DNA of 64,000 bases from positions 266,650 through 330,649 of the forward strand of contig OY986975.1 of assembly GCA_963920575.1 (NCBI GenBank), in the 5' to 3' direction. This stretch comes from Narthecium ossifragum (taxonomy: Eukaryota; Streptophyta; Magnoliopsida; Dioscoreales; Nartheciaceae). Positions 25,460 through 37,914 of this stretch are shown here, piece after piece. The notes beneath the pieces are model-generated. The model had not been told where the DNA came from and did no database searches. It saw only the letters and a program-made list of their open reading frames with translations. Position numbers and translations under genes: made by a program. Numbering within the stretch: the stretch's first letter is position 1; every line of letters begins with the position of its first letter.

Positions 25460-28400
25460 ATGGATGTTAATGTGATTCTTGGTGTTCTATGCTTAATGAG
25501 AATTGTTTGCTTTTCTGGTGTTTCCGGGTTTCTTCTTGGAGAGATCAAAATCTATGTAGACCCAACATTTTGTTTGCGTGAGATTGGGTTGCAGTATCTG
25601 TTGATCTAAGTATCTAATGGAAATGTCGATTGTGTGGAGTGTGATCAATGTGTGTTTTTTCTCTCTTCTGTTTAGTTTTTTTTTCTTCTTTTCTTCTCTC
25701 TGGGTTTTGTTCTCGATTCGCCAATGTCTACGTTTCCAATGTCTTACAGGTCCTTCTACACTACTTTCCCCATTTCAGGTTCATGGCTAATGATGCCGTA
25801 CAGTTCGATATGAATGTTTAAGTGGTGACACCATTCTATATGTTGGGGCTTCCTGTTTGTTTGATAGGTCTGGTTATGCATTGTGAGTAATTCTCTCTCC
25901 TATATTATTTCTTCTTGATCTGGTTTGCAACATTATTTTCAGTGTGTATGCATGCATGTTATTTCTTCAACCTTTGCTTCTCAGTATATCGAGTGGGTGC
26001 CTGTTTTTCCAGCAACGATTGGGTAACACACCCCCAAAGATTTGTTGATAGGTGCGTTCTCTATTTGCGCCATCCATTACCAATTTTAATTGATAAACTA
26101 CTGGCTGCTAGTAGCTTTTATGTCTGGAGATTTTTTGTTACGTTGATCTGATGGTATTTGCAATTCTACAATTGAATGATTACTTCATAAACAAAATAGT
26201 TGCAAGATATCCATGTGGTCTTGGTCATCTAGAATGCTTGACTTCAAATGTTTAGGGAGATCTAGGTGATCCTTTTGTTATGCAGATATTTACTATCTGA
26301 TTTTTCTTATGGTGGGAAAATCACCTGATTTTAATCAGAAATAACAGAACTTGATGATAAGATAAATTGTATGAGCATAAAAGGAGCATTCTTATGATAA
26401 TATTTTGAACACAGAAATCAGTGGCCAAAACACATATGGCTCATCTTTTCTGAAAACATTTTCTTGAAACAGGAGGTTTGTTTTCTATGAAATATCACTA
26501 TGCCAAATTGGCGTTTCAGCCTTTTCTTGGTAAATATGAAAAGAGGCTAGCTTTGAAGAAAAGAGCCTTGTTTTGATGGACATTACTTGTTCTGAGGCTA
26601 TTACTTTGATCTTTTCTATTTGTTTCCGTATGTGGAACATGTATTAGCAACAAAGTTGTGTTTGGGTCATAGGCTGACTTCACCTTTCTCATCTTATTCT
26701 CATGTGGTTGGAAGTATGAAAAAAAGAACCATGATGGTGTGCTTTTGACTTATATATTAAAAAAAAGAGGGAAAAGAAACTTGATGTACAAGCTATTAAA
26801 CTCAAGCTGCGAAAAGTGGCCTTGTATGTTGAGCTTCATTGCTTCAAGAACCTAATAGGCTTCACCTCGTGTGCATGTTCTTAAGGTGCTGGGAAGGACT
26901 AGAGAAAATCGCATCACGCTTGGACAATACATGCTATGTAGTTTGTTCATGATTGATGTAACATTCAGTATCAAGGGGGATTGGAGCAATCCGTGGTGGA
27001 TCTTGAACTTCGAGAATTTCTTGTTACACCTCTACAGGGTTCATATGTGAGTTGGAAAGTTCAGATTCCTGAGGCATAGCATGTTTCATATGGTAACCTA
27101 AATAACCGTGAATTGTGAGCTGAACTTGTTATAATTGTGGATAGGTAGTGTGATAAACAAAAGTTTGGCCTTTGGAGGCATATTTCTATCCTTAGAGCAG
27201 AAGTAAGCATTGCTGCTAAAAATCTTGAACCCACTTAGGAATTGATTTATCATGTAGTGGTTGCTCAAAATGAGTTTTGGCATTACATACAGGAAGAATC
27301 CACTCTTTTGAATGTTGAAAAGGGATAGGTTTAGTCTCTCATATTTTTCTTTTTTAGTAGTTGCATATTTATCATAGTTCAAGAATCTAGATGCTTTGAA
27401 GCGGTCTTTTCTTTTTTCTAGTAGTTGAACATTCATAATAGTTCAAGATGCCCTGAACCAACCATCCTCTTGACTGATGTCAAGCGGTTGGTAGTTGGAG
27501 GGTTGGTATGAGTTCACATATGTTGAGCATGTTCCTATAATTACTAGATATAAACTTCCATAGCAAGGACTCGAACCATAATCTCTCATACAAGAGAGTC
27601 TTAACCATCCTTTTATATGGTGACTGTGGGTTAGTGCCTCTTTTGATGTTTCAAATTAATTGAGATGGGATTTCGTAGTTTTGTTGCCTCATCACTTCCT
27701 TTAGCAAATTCTTTCTTTGAATTCTGTTTAGTAACTGATTCAGTTTTGGTGATAGTCGTAGTTTTTGAGACTATTGGTGATTTAAATACGTTATCAAAGC
27801 ATAGTTCAAATCTTGCATCCATCAAGTTACCCCTAAATAACATTCCTCTCTTCCTATTGGGTTAAAACTTTTGGAAAAAGTATGATTTAAGTATTTAACA
27901 TATTGTTCAGTCATCATAGGTCTTGGACAAATTGCTATTTGGAAGGTGAATTTCTTCTTCAAAGATGCTTTTATCTTTCTGGCCATAATCACTGCAGAAT
28001 GTCTCATTGGATATAGATAGTCCTTGAAAGACAACAAGGGCATCTGGATAACAGGAGCAAACTGGGATGTTAAGATCATCCAACTTTCATAGGAAGGCAT
28101 GGAAGATCAGAACTTGTCATCGCATGTGGGAAACATGTGAACCTGAGAGACTTTTAAGAGAAAGCCAGATCTGCAATATAAGATATTCCATCTCCTCCAA
28201 TACTTTTTACTTTGGAATGATAAAATGAGATCTGAAACAAGTTCACCTTTAGGAGTGCTCGACAAAGTGAGATAGATTTTGGAGATTGTCATGAATACCT
28301 ACGTGATGCAAGTGAATAATTGACTTGCTTAATGGTAACGCTTCCATTGTGCGTGAACCACTATAATTTTAGAAGCCGAGTTTGTATAGATGTATGTCTA

Positions 28401-28640
28401 GAACTAATGCATGAAAAAGTGGCAAATACATGATTTGTTGGTGGTCAAAGGTGAGCATGTGTAAAAAGTGCGCCTAGAAATAGCGTAAAATTATATGCGA
28501 GGGCTGCCATTTTTTGTCCAAGTACTTGACCTTTGATGATGATGGTCTTGCTTCAATATGTTTATTTACACACAGGTTCAGAATTTTGATGGTATTAGTT
28601 GACTTAGCTCGCTCAGAGTGTAGACTATCTTGAGGTTTAC
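25460..28640. other. Intergenic, probably decayed repeats
   Basis: No gene called. Minus-strand open pieces between 27.1 and 28.3 kb (about 27098-27436, 27631-27843, 27822-28100, 28107-28292) look like a decayed coding region but match no family I recognise. A tRNA-type B-box, GGTTCGAGTCC, occurs on the minus strand near 27565-27575 with a GGATGGTTAAG upstream, hinting at a SINE or tRNA relic. Confidence 0.3.
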
Positions 28641-28646
28641 CATATT

Positions 28647-29408
28647 GGGGCTGTTTGGTTCCCATGAAGTGGCCGGAAGTCACTTTTTTTGAAGTGACTT
28701 TCGAGCCACTTCAGGTGTTTGGTTGCTCGGAAGTGGAGTTGAAGTGACTTCAGCCCCAGTTCCAAGTCACTGTAGCCAAAGCTGTCACTTCCCATTTCGA
28801 CTTCCGGTCTTTTTGATGAGAAGTCAGTTGAAGTGGCATTTGAAGTGGAAAATAATATTAATAATATTATACTGTAATAAAATATTAATATAAGTATGTC
28901 TCACATATCACGTGTCACCTCGTGATTGGTCCACGTCATCCAAAATAATATTATTTCTAATAATTTAATTTAAAAGTTATTAAATTATTAATATTTTAAG
29001 ATTAAAATATTATTTTAATGTTTTAATTTTAATATTTTAAGTGGCAAATAATGTTAATAATATCATACTGTAATAAAATATTAATATAAATGGATCCCAC
29101 ATGTCACGTGGCACATCGTGATTGGTCCACGTCATCTAAAATAATATTAATAATATTAATATTTTAATATAAAAATTATTAATATTTTAATATTTTAATT
29201 ATTAAAATTATTAACATAAAATATTAAATTATTAAAAATCCTTGAAATTGTTCACAGTTGGGAGTGATCATATCTCCACTTCAAGCACCAACCAAACACC
29301 AGAACTCAAAAAATCCCAAAAAATCACTCCATCAGAAAGTCACTCTAGTGAAGTCACTTATTAAAAAATCACTCCATTTCAGCTCACTTCTCAGCAATCA
29401 AACAGGCC
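28647..29408. mobile_element. AT-rich MITE, copy 2, with ABRE/CCAAT units
   Basis: The left end GGGGCTGTTTGGTT is the same as in copy 1, and the right end is AATCAAACAGGCC. The subterminal GAAGTGACTT motifs and the AATATTAATAATAT interior are shared. Two internal units carry CACGTGTC (28909) and CACGTGGC (29105), each followed by GTGATTGGTCCACGTCATC. ATT flanks both ends, a possible 3-base target duplication. Confidence 0.75.
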
Positions 29409-31194
29409 TATTGTATGAATGCAGTTATTTCGAGGACGACAGCACTTGCTGCTAGCAATTGGCATTTGATTTCAAACTTTGGAAGTTCTCTATTTCCTTT
29501 TCCTGGGGTTGTAATGTAGAAATCTCTTTCTTTTATATTTGTAGGAAGAGGATTTGTTCGGATGATGCTCCTCCACAAGTTCTATATCTTCTTTTGCTTG
29601 GAATCATATGACGCAAAAGGGAGTTCTTTTTCTTCTTCGGTGGAATAATCATGTGATGCAGAGGGAGATTTGGTTATTTGGAAGGTGACCAGCATTGAAT
29701 GTAGCCACGTTCAATGCATTGTCGAGGAGAAATGAATGTCCTGATTTCAGGACTTCAGATGCTCGGGTCGTCTCAATGATGTGGTGTCCGGAGAAATGTA
29801 TCAATGACGACGTGGGACGCTGGAACCCACCCCCTCCCTTCGGCCGCTTCATATTAATGTTAGAATTTATAATTTATTAATTTGATTTAGTTAATTATTT
29901 ATTTGTTAAGATTTAGTTAATTATTTTATAATTTATAAAATATTTATTATTTATTAGTTTGATTCCTAATTATCGTATTTTTATTTATATTTTTGTTTTG
30001 TTTTATTTAGATAAAGGATAAGTTTGTGATAAAAAAAAACCACGAAGCGGATCAAGCGGTGAATCGTTTAATACTCATTACTTGCATATTACTTTAGAGA
30101 ATACTAGTTTGAAAAGACCTCGAATTAGATAATTCGAATGATATTGTTGAATCACTTGAATGATATTATTGATGATCCAGGGTTGAATCACTTGAATGAT
30201 ATTGTTGGTGACCCAGGGTTGTGTAAACTCATTGAAGTATATGATGTTGAAATTGGTTTTACCAGTTGTGACTGTAATCGTTGAGAGAGTCTTCGATTCG
30301 ATTAAGATTATCAAGTTTGATTTGTGTAATAAAATGGGAGATGACAGAATGAATGATTTTATAGTAGTATACATCGAGCGGGGAATTTTTGAAATCATTG
30401 AGAACAAAGTCATTTTTTTCAAAAAAGGCAAAAGCGTAGGATCCAATTTCAACCTCTCAATCACAGCACTTAGTATGGTGCATATATTTTAATATTTATA
30501 TTATTTTTATTTTTTTAATATTTGATATTGTGATTCTAAAGTAGTTTTTGTATTACTTAAAAAAAATAATCATTTTATTTTAGATTTCACCCTCGCCTTA
30601 AACCGCATCATAGTTCCGTCACTGATTTTATGGCTATAAGTGTTGGTATGTAAGCAAAACTGCAGGCTGGACCACCAATGGTGCGTCGAAGATGCAAGCA
30701 ACAGTTGGCTTGTGGTCCTCCATCAATTTTTCTTATAAAGAAGCTCAGCTTTGTGTACCTGCTTTATAAATTTCCAAGAGATCTTTGGATTATGGTTTCG
30801 AAGGAGAGAGGAAAGGTGACTGTCGAATGTGTCTAAGTCCTCTTGAGGAATACTCAGTGGGGAGAGGGGAAGTGTGTCACACCTATAAGAAAGCTCAGAA
30901 CGGATGAGTGGGGTGTTTTAGGTGATAAAAAAATTGCGGATGTGATAATTCTAGATCATATATGGCTGTTGAATGTGATGCATGTCCAGAGTGATTGAAT
31001 TGACTCATATGTAGAAAGAATACATAAATCGTATAGTAACAGTCAAGAGAGATATAGCTTTGTTTTCGTTGCACTGAACAAAGGGCATGCATGTACATCA
31101 CCCTCCTCTGTATGGATGTCACCAAGTAGTATTAGTTACAGTAACCTTCCCTCTGGTCTTCCTTCATGGCTACCATGCCCAGCATGAAGATGCA
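29409..31194. other. Intergenic, includes a short tandem repeat
   Basis: AT-rich. A two-copy tandem repeat with a 37-base period starts at 30145 and 30182 (GTTGAATCACTTGAATGATA core). No convincing gene; the open frames at 30078-30492 are AT-rich and lack recognisable domains. Confidence 0.4.
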
Positions 31195-32652
31195 TCATCC
31201 AACCTCCCACTCGCAGCAGCGATGCTGGCCCTTCCGAGTTCTGAGAACGCAACGGCGAACGACTTCCTCTAACATGTCATTCCCTTGCAATCTGCATGCT
31301 CTCAGAAGCATGTTCCTCCCTCCAAGATCAAGATCGGCAACCAAACTCTCAATCATCTCGCTTGCATGATCCAACGTTTCTACGCTTCCCAGGAGCTCGA
31401 CCATGCAATTGTAGTGCTCGTCGCCCGGGACGACGCCATAACGCTGGACCATACAGCTGAACAGCCTGCAACCCTCAACGACCATGCCCGCCCTCACGCA
31501 GGCGCACAACACGCCGACAAGCGTGATCTTGTCCGGCCTCACGCTCCTCCTTTCCATCTCAAGGAATAGTTCAACTGCTTCCCCTCCTCGGCCATGCACG
31601 CCCATGCTCGTGATCATGGAGTTCCACGTCGCCAAGTTCTTGACTGGCATGCTGGTGAACGCTTCGACGGCGTCCTCCAAGCTGCCACATTTGCTGTACA
31701 TATCGATCAGGGCCGTGCCGACATAAACGTTCATCTCGAGGCCAGTGTTGCTGCGTCGCCGGACGTAGTTATGGACCCAGCGACCCAACCGCAGGCTGCC
31801 GAGCTCGGTGCACCCGATGAGCAGCGCGACCACTGTGAAAGCGTTCGGTCTCACACCCTCCGCCAGCATCGCATGGAAGAGCTCGAAGGCCTCCTCGGGG
31901 CGGCCGTTCCGAGCATACCCGTCGATCATGGCAGTCCAAGTGATCACATTCCTCGCCAGGGCCGCCTCGAAGGCGTTACGCGCCGCGTCGAGGTCCCCGC
32001 ACGCTGCGAGGCCGGAGACGAGAGTCGTCCACGATACTATCGTCCTCCGCACAGGCATTTCATCGAATACCTTGCGGCCTGACGTTGCGTCGCCGGACGA
32101 AAAGTAGGCGTGGATTAAGGTGTTCTGGAGAAAATGGTCGGCGTAGAACCCGGTCTTGATGGCGCACGCGTGGATCTCCATGGCTTTCCGGCGGTGGGGA
32201 TGCTTAGCGCAGGCTGCCATGACAATGGGGAAGGTGAACTTGTCGAGGGGGATGCCGAGAGCGAGCATGCGGATGAAGAGGAGGAGGGCTTGGCGGGGCT
32301 GGCCGTGGGAGGCGTAGGAGCGGATTAAGAGGTTCCATGCGAGGGTTAGGGTGGGGGGAGGAAGGTGGGAGGAGAGGAGGAGCGTGGTGGCGAGTTCGGG
32401 GCGGCGATGGCGAGAGGAGTAGAGGCGGAGGAGCTTGGCGAGGACTACGGGGTGGTCACGAGAGAGAAGGCCGCGGCGGAGGAGGTGGGCGTGGGACTGC
32501 TTTAGCTGCGTGGGGCTCTTGGCGAGGTCGAGGAGGCGGAGGATGTGGCGCTCCTTGTTGTAGGCAGAGTGAGATGGGAATGGGTCGGAGGCGGAGGGGG
32601 AGGCGCAGGCGCGCGAGAGGCATGGGACCATTGGATTTGGCCAGCGCGCCAA
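31195..32652 (-). CDS. Pentatricopeptide repeat protein (PLS type, E-type tail), At3g26630-like
   Basis: An intronless 485-residue protein. PPR proteins bind organellar RNA one base per repeat. The N-terminus is a possible organelle targeting peptide. Repeats begin near residue 40 (QLKQSHAHLLRR) and continue as WNLLIRSYASHGQPRQALLLF, KFTFPIVMAAC, QNTLIHAYFSSGD, SWTTLVSGLAACGD, TWTAMIDGYARNGRPEEAF, ALIDMYSKCGSLEDA, TWNSMITSMGVHGRG, KITLVGVLCACVRAG, ending with a short E-like tail. Order and wording closely follow Arabidopsis At3g26630 (chloroplast-predicted). There is no DYW domain, so it is unlikely to deaminate RNA on its own. The final 30 residues (TRKGQHRCCEWEVG) differ from a standard E+ ending. 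Confidence 0.9.
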   Translation of the reverse strand: MARWPNPMVPCLSRACASPSASDPFPSHSAYNKERHILRLLDLAKSPTQLKQSHAHLLRRGLLSRDHPVVLAKLLRLYSSRHRRPELATTLLLSSHLPPPTLTLAWNLLIRSYASHGQPRQALLLFIRMLALGIPLDKFTFPIVMAACAKHPHRRKAMEIHACAIKTGFYADHFLQNTLIHAYFSSGDATSGRKVFDEMPVRRTIVSWTTLVSGLAACGDLDAARNAFEAALARNVITWTAMIDGYARNGRPEEAFELFHAMLAEGVRPNAFTVVALLIGCTELGSLRLGRWVHNYVRRRSNTGLEMNVYVGTALIDMYSKCGSLEDAVEAFTSMPVKNLATWNSMITSMGVHGRGGEAVELFLEMERRSVRPDKITLVGVLCACVRAGMVVEGCRLFSCMVQRYGVVPGDEHYNCMVELLGSVETLDHASEMIESLVADLDLGGRNMLLRACRLQGNDMLEEVVRRCVLRTRKGQHRCCEWEVG

Positions 32653-32699
32653 GAGTTAGCTGCTAGCCAACCAAATGGGAATACTACTACTCTACTGGT

Positions 32700-33125
32700 A
32701 GTAGCGTCCCAATCTTGAACAGGAGAGAGAAAACACTCTGTATTATGTGATGAACTAGAGAGATGTGTGTGTGTGTTTTAGCTAGATTGAGAGAGTTTAT
32801 GTGCAGTTTTAGAGGGAGAGTAGAAGTTTATGTGCAGTTTTAGGGGGAGAGTGGAGTAGTTATTAGCTAGAGAGAGAGAAGTGAGAGGGTGTATTAAGTA
32901 TTATAGAGTAAGAATGTGTGCGCGTCTCTGTTGGCTAGAGAGAGGAGAGTTTGTGCGTGCGTGTGTGAGAGAGAGATGTAGCCAGAGTGAGAGTTTACGC
33001 GCAGTATTTAGAGTGTGAGTGGAGTGGCTTAGAGAGAGGGTGAATTTAGTAATATAGATAAAGAACGTGCGTGCTTGTTTGTGTTGGCTAGAGAGAGAGA
33101 GAGAGAGAGCGGTTTGCATCATACC
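32700..33125. repeat. GA/GT-rich microsatellite tract
   Basis: Repeated blocks of GAGAGAGA, GTGTGTGT and TTAGAGGGAGAGT fill the upstream side of the PPR gene. Units containing TTTATGTGCAGTTTTAG recur at about 32800 and 32828. This is low-complexity DNA that may include the PPR promoter. Confidence 0.6.
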
Positions 33126-33493
33126 TGCAGGCATGAGAGATAGATATAAGAATCAGAGAAGCAACATAGTTCTTTTCCTCTTCTTCACAGATAGTCTTAA
33201 ACAGCACAAGAAATAGCAACTGAAAACATTTAAGCTACAAAGCTTTGGGAACAATTTAAAATCATGACATAAAGTGACAGCTATTAGCACCAAACCAGAT
33301 CAATAAGCCTACATTAGATAGACGGAAACATATTCCCGAAGACACTCATGAGGGTAAGAAAAATTGCTCAGACAATGGATTTTTGAAATTAAGACACAAA
33401 GTGATCTGATTTTCTTCGATGGGTCACGAGGAACCTACTAAACAACTCGAATTGAAGGGGGCATACGAAAATTTTCTGCTGCTTATATAATGT

Positions 33494-35151
33494 TTATGAA
33501 GCTTGCTTCTCCTCTGCTGCAGCTTCAAATGTCTCTCCAGGAACAAGCTCTGGGACATCATCTAGATCATCTTCCTCCTGAGCATTCCCACCGGCACCAG
33601 GAACCTGCTTCTGGAATTGCTCAGCGATCCTCCTCAGGTTGTCCAAGTTATCGGGACCTAATCAAAGAGATTTCTTAGTTACAATACGTATTAATAACAT
33701 CCAGCAATACATGAGTCTGATAAAGCTGGATGTAGTATTAGAGGTATCAGCGTGTATTATGAGATGTAGAAGTAACTAAAGTTCATGTTTGTCATAGAGG
33801 CACTGGGAAAGACTGACGGCAGTCAGGCAGGGCATGACATAATAGATTAATAGGAAACCATTGCAACATATCACTACACTTGTCTATCCCATGCAAGAGA
33901 TCGGATTGTCAAAAAAAAAAAGACGACAATTGCAAAAAGCTCAAAGAGAGTAACTTACCAAGCTGGTTGATGATCCCTGGAAGCAGATCTTGGAGTTCTG
34001 TCACAAAGCAATTACATCTATGTCAGACACAAAACTACACCAGAATTGATACATTAGACTGAAAGCAAATGAGCAGATCCTATTTGTTCGAAAAGCTAGC
34101 TCTACAACATAACCTTATTCAGGGCTCAATGACCGCACCAAACTAACTGCAAAATTATTAGCTGTTGGTTTGGGGTGAGAGCATTTCTTAGTTAGCTCAC
34201 CATATTTACTTGAAGACATGCCATTTATGTCATGGAAGGCAAAATTTGATATTAATTGGAGATGAGAAAAAGGAATGGTAGTTACTTTTTGTCTGAGGAG
34301 AACCGCTAACCACCCATGTATTGGCTGCAATTGACGCTTGAACTGGATGACAGGCAAACAAAACTAGTAAGGAAAAGCATACAGAAATAACACACTGCAA
34401 ATTGCCAATTAACAAAATACTTATTTTCCTGGCTAGGAAGTACTCTGTACCTTTGGGATTCATGAATTGTATAACTAAATCATCCTTGAAAATGTTGACT
34501 TCTTCAATAGCAGGAATAGCATTCACTCCAATTCTTTTTAAAGTACTCTGGAGCCTCTTGTCATCTGTCGTTGTGGTCTTATGGACAGCCTTCTTCTTCC
34601 TACCAATATACCATGAGATTAGAAGACATGAGCTCATGTTAAGGCATAAGTGCCACAAAACATCTACTTCCTTTGTATTGCAATAAAGGATTACACACAG
34701 ACAAATGACATCCGATTATCACGCTTTGTTCTCGAAACAGTAGTTCAAGATATACAAATAAAAAATGCCAGTTACACCAATACTACCAAAACACCTGAAA
34801 AACATAGCATTCACACATCAAAGTACAGCAATGGACTGTGCTGGTACATGCACTCCTATGCTATCTCTAACTAGCTTTTCACCCAGAAAAGGAAGCAACA
34901 CATGCAAAGCACATACTTGTTAACTTAATCGAGACACATTCAATGCATCAGCCCGACAAAACCTAAACTTATTAAACCAAATCTAGAACCAAGCATTTCT
35001 TCAAAATCCTTGTACCGAATGGCTTATATCATTGCGAACACATTGCTAAGAGAAAAGGAATACACAAAAAGAGAATTTCATACCTCCTCATGCTGCCCTT
35101 TCCACCAGTGCGGACTGCACCAGCCATCTTGATAAGCTTCTCCTTGTTCAT
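33494..35151 (-). CDS. BTF3: BTF3 / nascent polypeptide-associated complex subunit beta, five coding exons
   Basis: Coding exons on the minus strand: 35151-35084, 34599-34451, 34342-34286, 33997-33959, 33657-33494, all in frame, giving 158 residues. NAC is a ribosome-bound chaperone that shields nascent chains and controls targeting to the ER and mitochondria. The product begins [20 protein letters not shown]; the RRKKK ribosome-binding motif follows, then the NAC domain ([46 protein letters not shown]), then LQDLLPGI and an acidic C-terminus. The start codon sits exactly at the exon 5' edge after a long leader intron (35152-36629). Length and motifs are normal for plant BTF3. Neighbours are unrelated. 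Confidence 0.95.
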
Positions 35152-36629
35152 CTGCATGGGAAATGAATCTTAGTGAGTGCGGGACATTGTGAAAAGTCAT
35201 GAATCTGAAATACGGAGCTTAACCAAGTCCCTAAAGAAAATATTAGATGCGGTTTCAAAATTTTGGAAGGCAACTTTCAAATGCCCAGTACCAGCCAGCA
35301 TCAGTAGCTAAAGGATTCAACATAGTCAGCACAGTGCAGAAGCATACAGCATATATTGCTAAGAGTTTAAAATAACAAGAATAAATACGAAACCAGCCAA
35401 TACAAAGAGCAAAGAAAATAAGTTATGGTCGGCATGGAGAAACCCATCGACATGATAGGACACAAAACTCGCCATACATATATTAGCAGAATATGCTGAT
35501 CTCATGCCCTAAGTAAGAAAGGTTGACAAACATGGATCGTAGCTCTATGTCAGATTTGTCTTTTGTCTACTGTTAGAACCAAAGAGCAAAATCAGGAATG
35601 AGCATTCAAGGAAGGGAGCCATAATTTTTTGGCTACAGAAGATACACAGTGCAATATTTAACAGAAGGAAATGGGAGAACATACACCGAGATGTATCCAG
35701 AATTTCATGCAGTTGGTGAGAAACATTCTCAGAAACAGATTAACAAGCTTCACTCATCTAAATAACTAATCAGATCATCACTTTGCAAGATAGGCTATAA
35801 GAAAACATGCTAGCCCTTTGCTCTCTCAATCATAGTCATCCAAACAATGAACCAAATCCACTAGTCGAACTTGCAGCACACACATGTGCTTCCCATCCCA
35901 ACTTGCTTGTTAAGTCCATGTACCAAATAAACACTCACTGGCACTACCCGCTCCTCCCACATTTCAAGACTTCAATTTCGATAACCACCATTTCTTTAAA
36001 TTTTGATAACCACCATTTAAACAGTTGACAAAACGTCAATCTTTAAAAGAATCCCTCTGATTTATGCATTCACGAACACACAGTGGACTATTCCAAACCA
36101 CCACCCAAATACCTGAATGCAGACCAATGAAATCAACCAGCACCCAAGAGGTCACAGGGAACACAAACTGCCACCTTATCTAGTTACCGTAACTAACCAA
36201 TTAGAACAAGGTCATGATTTTGGCATCGATGGTAAGCACTTAAGAGTCAAATGGAACCCTATTCCCAGTATTTCCAACCACCGGATGAACTGTAGCTGGG
36301 CAGCTAAGTCAGGGTCTACATCCATCTACTTTATCGTCGCCACACCTCCACTGCCAATCAGCTGACATGAATCCATCAAAAGGATGGACTTTATCACCAA
36401 GTAAACAATGTGAGGCCATAAGCCGAACGTGAAACGGCTTGCAATTCCAAACATACTCAAAGGTAAGAGGAAATCCCTTAGCGGGCGCATACCGGAACAT
36501 CGTAGTCCCAAATTTTTGATATGGTCACCGATTCGATCGACCGACCTCGAGAACAATCCCAAAAAGATCACGTTTTCACCCAATGGAACGATTCATAATA
36601 AAACAGAGAACATCTAAACCGATTCGTAC

Positions 36630-36812
36630 CTCGAGAAATTGGAGGACGGATAAGGAGGAGATCGGCGGGGACAGGAAGAGGAGGGGATAGGGTTTTTGGA
36701 GGCCCTCACTAGGGTTTCACGCCATGCTGCTGAACTTTTTATATAGCGCGCCGGCGAAGTCCGCTTATTTACACTAAGCATTGATGTGGGCTTTGGCCTG
36801 GGATCGTGGGCC
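36630..36812 (-). promoter_or_regulatory. BTF3 promoter and leader exon: site II, TATA, telo-boxes
   Basis: Reading on the minus strand, site II motifs lie at 36812-36807 and 36792-36787 (TGGGCC/TGGGCT as read on the plus strand), then TATATAAA at 36745-36738, then two telo-boxes (AAACCCTA) at 36717-36710 and 36695-36688 inside or next to the leader. The leader exon ends at a GTACGA donor at 36629. Same element set as the EF-Tu promoter. Confidence 0.65.
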
Positions 36813-36829
36813 AGTTTTCAGGTCCAGTC

Positions 36830-37714
36830 CGATTAGATCCCTATCAACCTTATTAGACCGGTTCCACAACTGGCACGGCCCATCTAAGCGTTTAAAGCCC
36901 GCTCTGTTCATGAGTGGCTTCAGAGCCCAAAGTAGTCCAACCAACTCCTAGAATTGGGTGGACTCTGGGGCCTCCAGTAGGAAGCCCAGTAATAGCAATT
37001 CTTAGTCATGTGGTAGTGAATCGACGGTTGAGATCAACAGGGTATATACTAGGGTGAGGAGAGAACAAACAAGCAGAACTGTAGATCTCAACTGGTTGAT
37101 TCATAATGCGTTGGTTGAGATTTGCTATTGCAAGGCATGCACTTAGTTTGTTATTACACGTCCCCAGTCCTTAGGACTCTACACACATCAAGGTCAAGGT
37201 GGGGTTAGTGATGGCAATGGGCCGATTGGGGACGGATCCCCACACTCCTCCGCTCATACCCGCACCGTCCCGTTCTCACGCGAATAATGGAGATCGCGGA
37301 CCATAACCGTCCCCGCGGGTACGTGGATATTACCCGCAACTCACGGTTATCCGCAAAACCTAAAAAAAACATTCAATCTCTAAAATCTAAATCTAAATCC
37401 ACCAAACTATCATCAACATTCACTCTTTAAAATCTAGATCCACCAAACAGTCATTAGCATTTAGTCTCTATTAGAGTATTATTATAAAAATAGACTCTCT
37501 AAATCCATCAAACTAACATTCATTGGCGGGACGGGGCGGATATTACCCAATACCATAATTCGTCCCGTACCCGTGCAGATTTTAATTTTATAAACCATAC
37601 TCGTGTCCACGGGTAAAAAATATATACCATACATGTCCCCATCGGTGCGGATTTGCTCGATTATCCAGCGGTGCGGTCGATTTTGCCGACTCTAGGGGGT
37701 GAGATTTGTCATTC
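36830..37714. other. Intergenic, with a GC-rich repeat-like tract before the gap
   Basis: Between 37200 and 37690 are repeated GGGGACGG, CCCGCA, GGGTA and CCGTCCC motifs in both orientations, a pattern typical of degenerate plant DNA transposons with CGGGTACCCGC-type foldbacks. Ends cannot be assigned because the gap truncates the right side. Confidence 0.35.
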
Positions 37715-37914
37715 NNNNNNNNNNNNNNNNNNNNNNNNNNNNNNNNNNNNNNNNNNNNNNNNNNNNNNNNNNNNNNNNNNNNNNNNNNNNNNNNNNNNNN
37801 NNNNNNNNNNNNNNNNNNNNNNNNNNNNNNNNNNNNNNNNNNNNNNNNNNNNNNNNNNNNNNNNNNNNNNNNNNNNNNNNNNNNNNNNNNNNNNNNNNNN
37901 NNNNNNNNNNNNNN
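37715..37914. other. Assembly gap (200 N)
   Basis: Exactly 200 undetermined bases, a round number suggesting a placeholder rather than a measured size. Frames reported across it are meaningless. Confidence 1.

Noticed and set aside
27560..27610. A tRNA gene on the minus strand
   Set aside because: Only a B-box-like GGTTCGAGTCC and a GGTTAAG are seen; no cloverleaf with a matching acceptor stem could be built.
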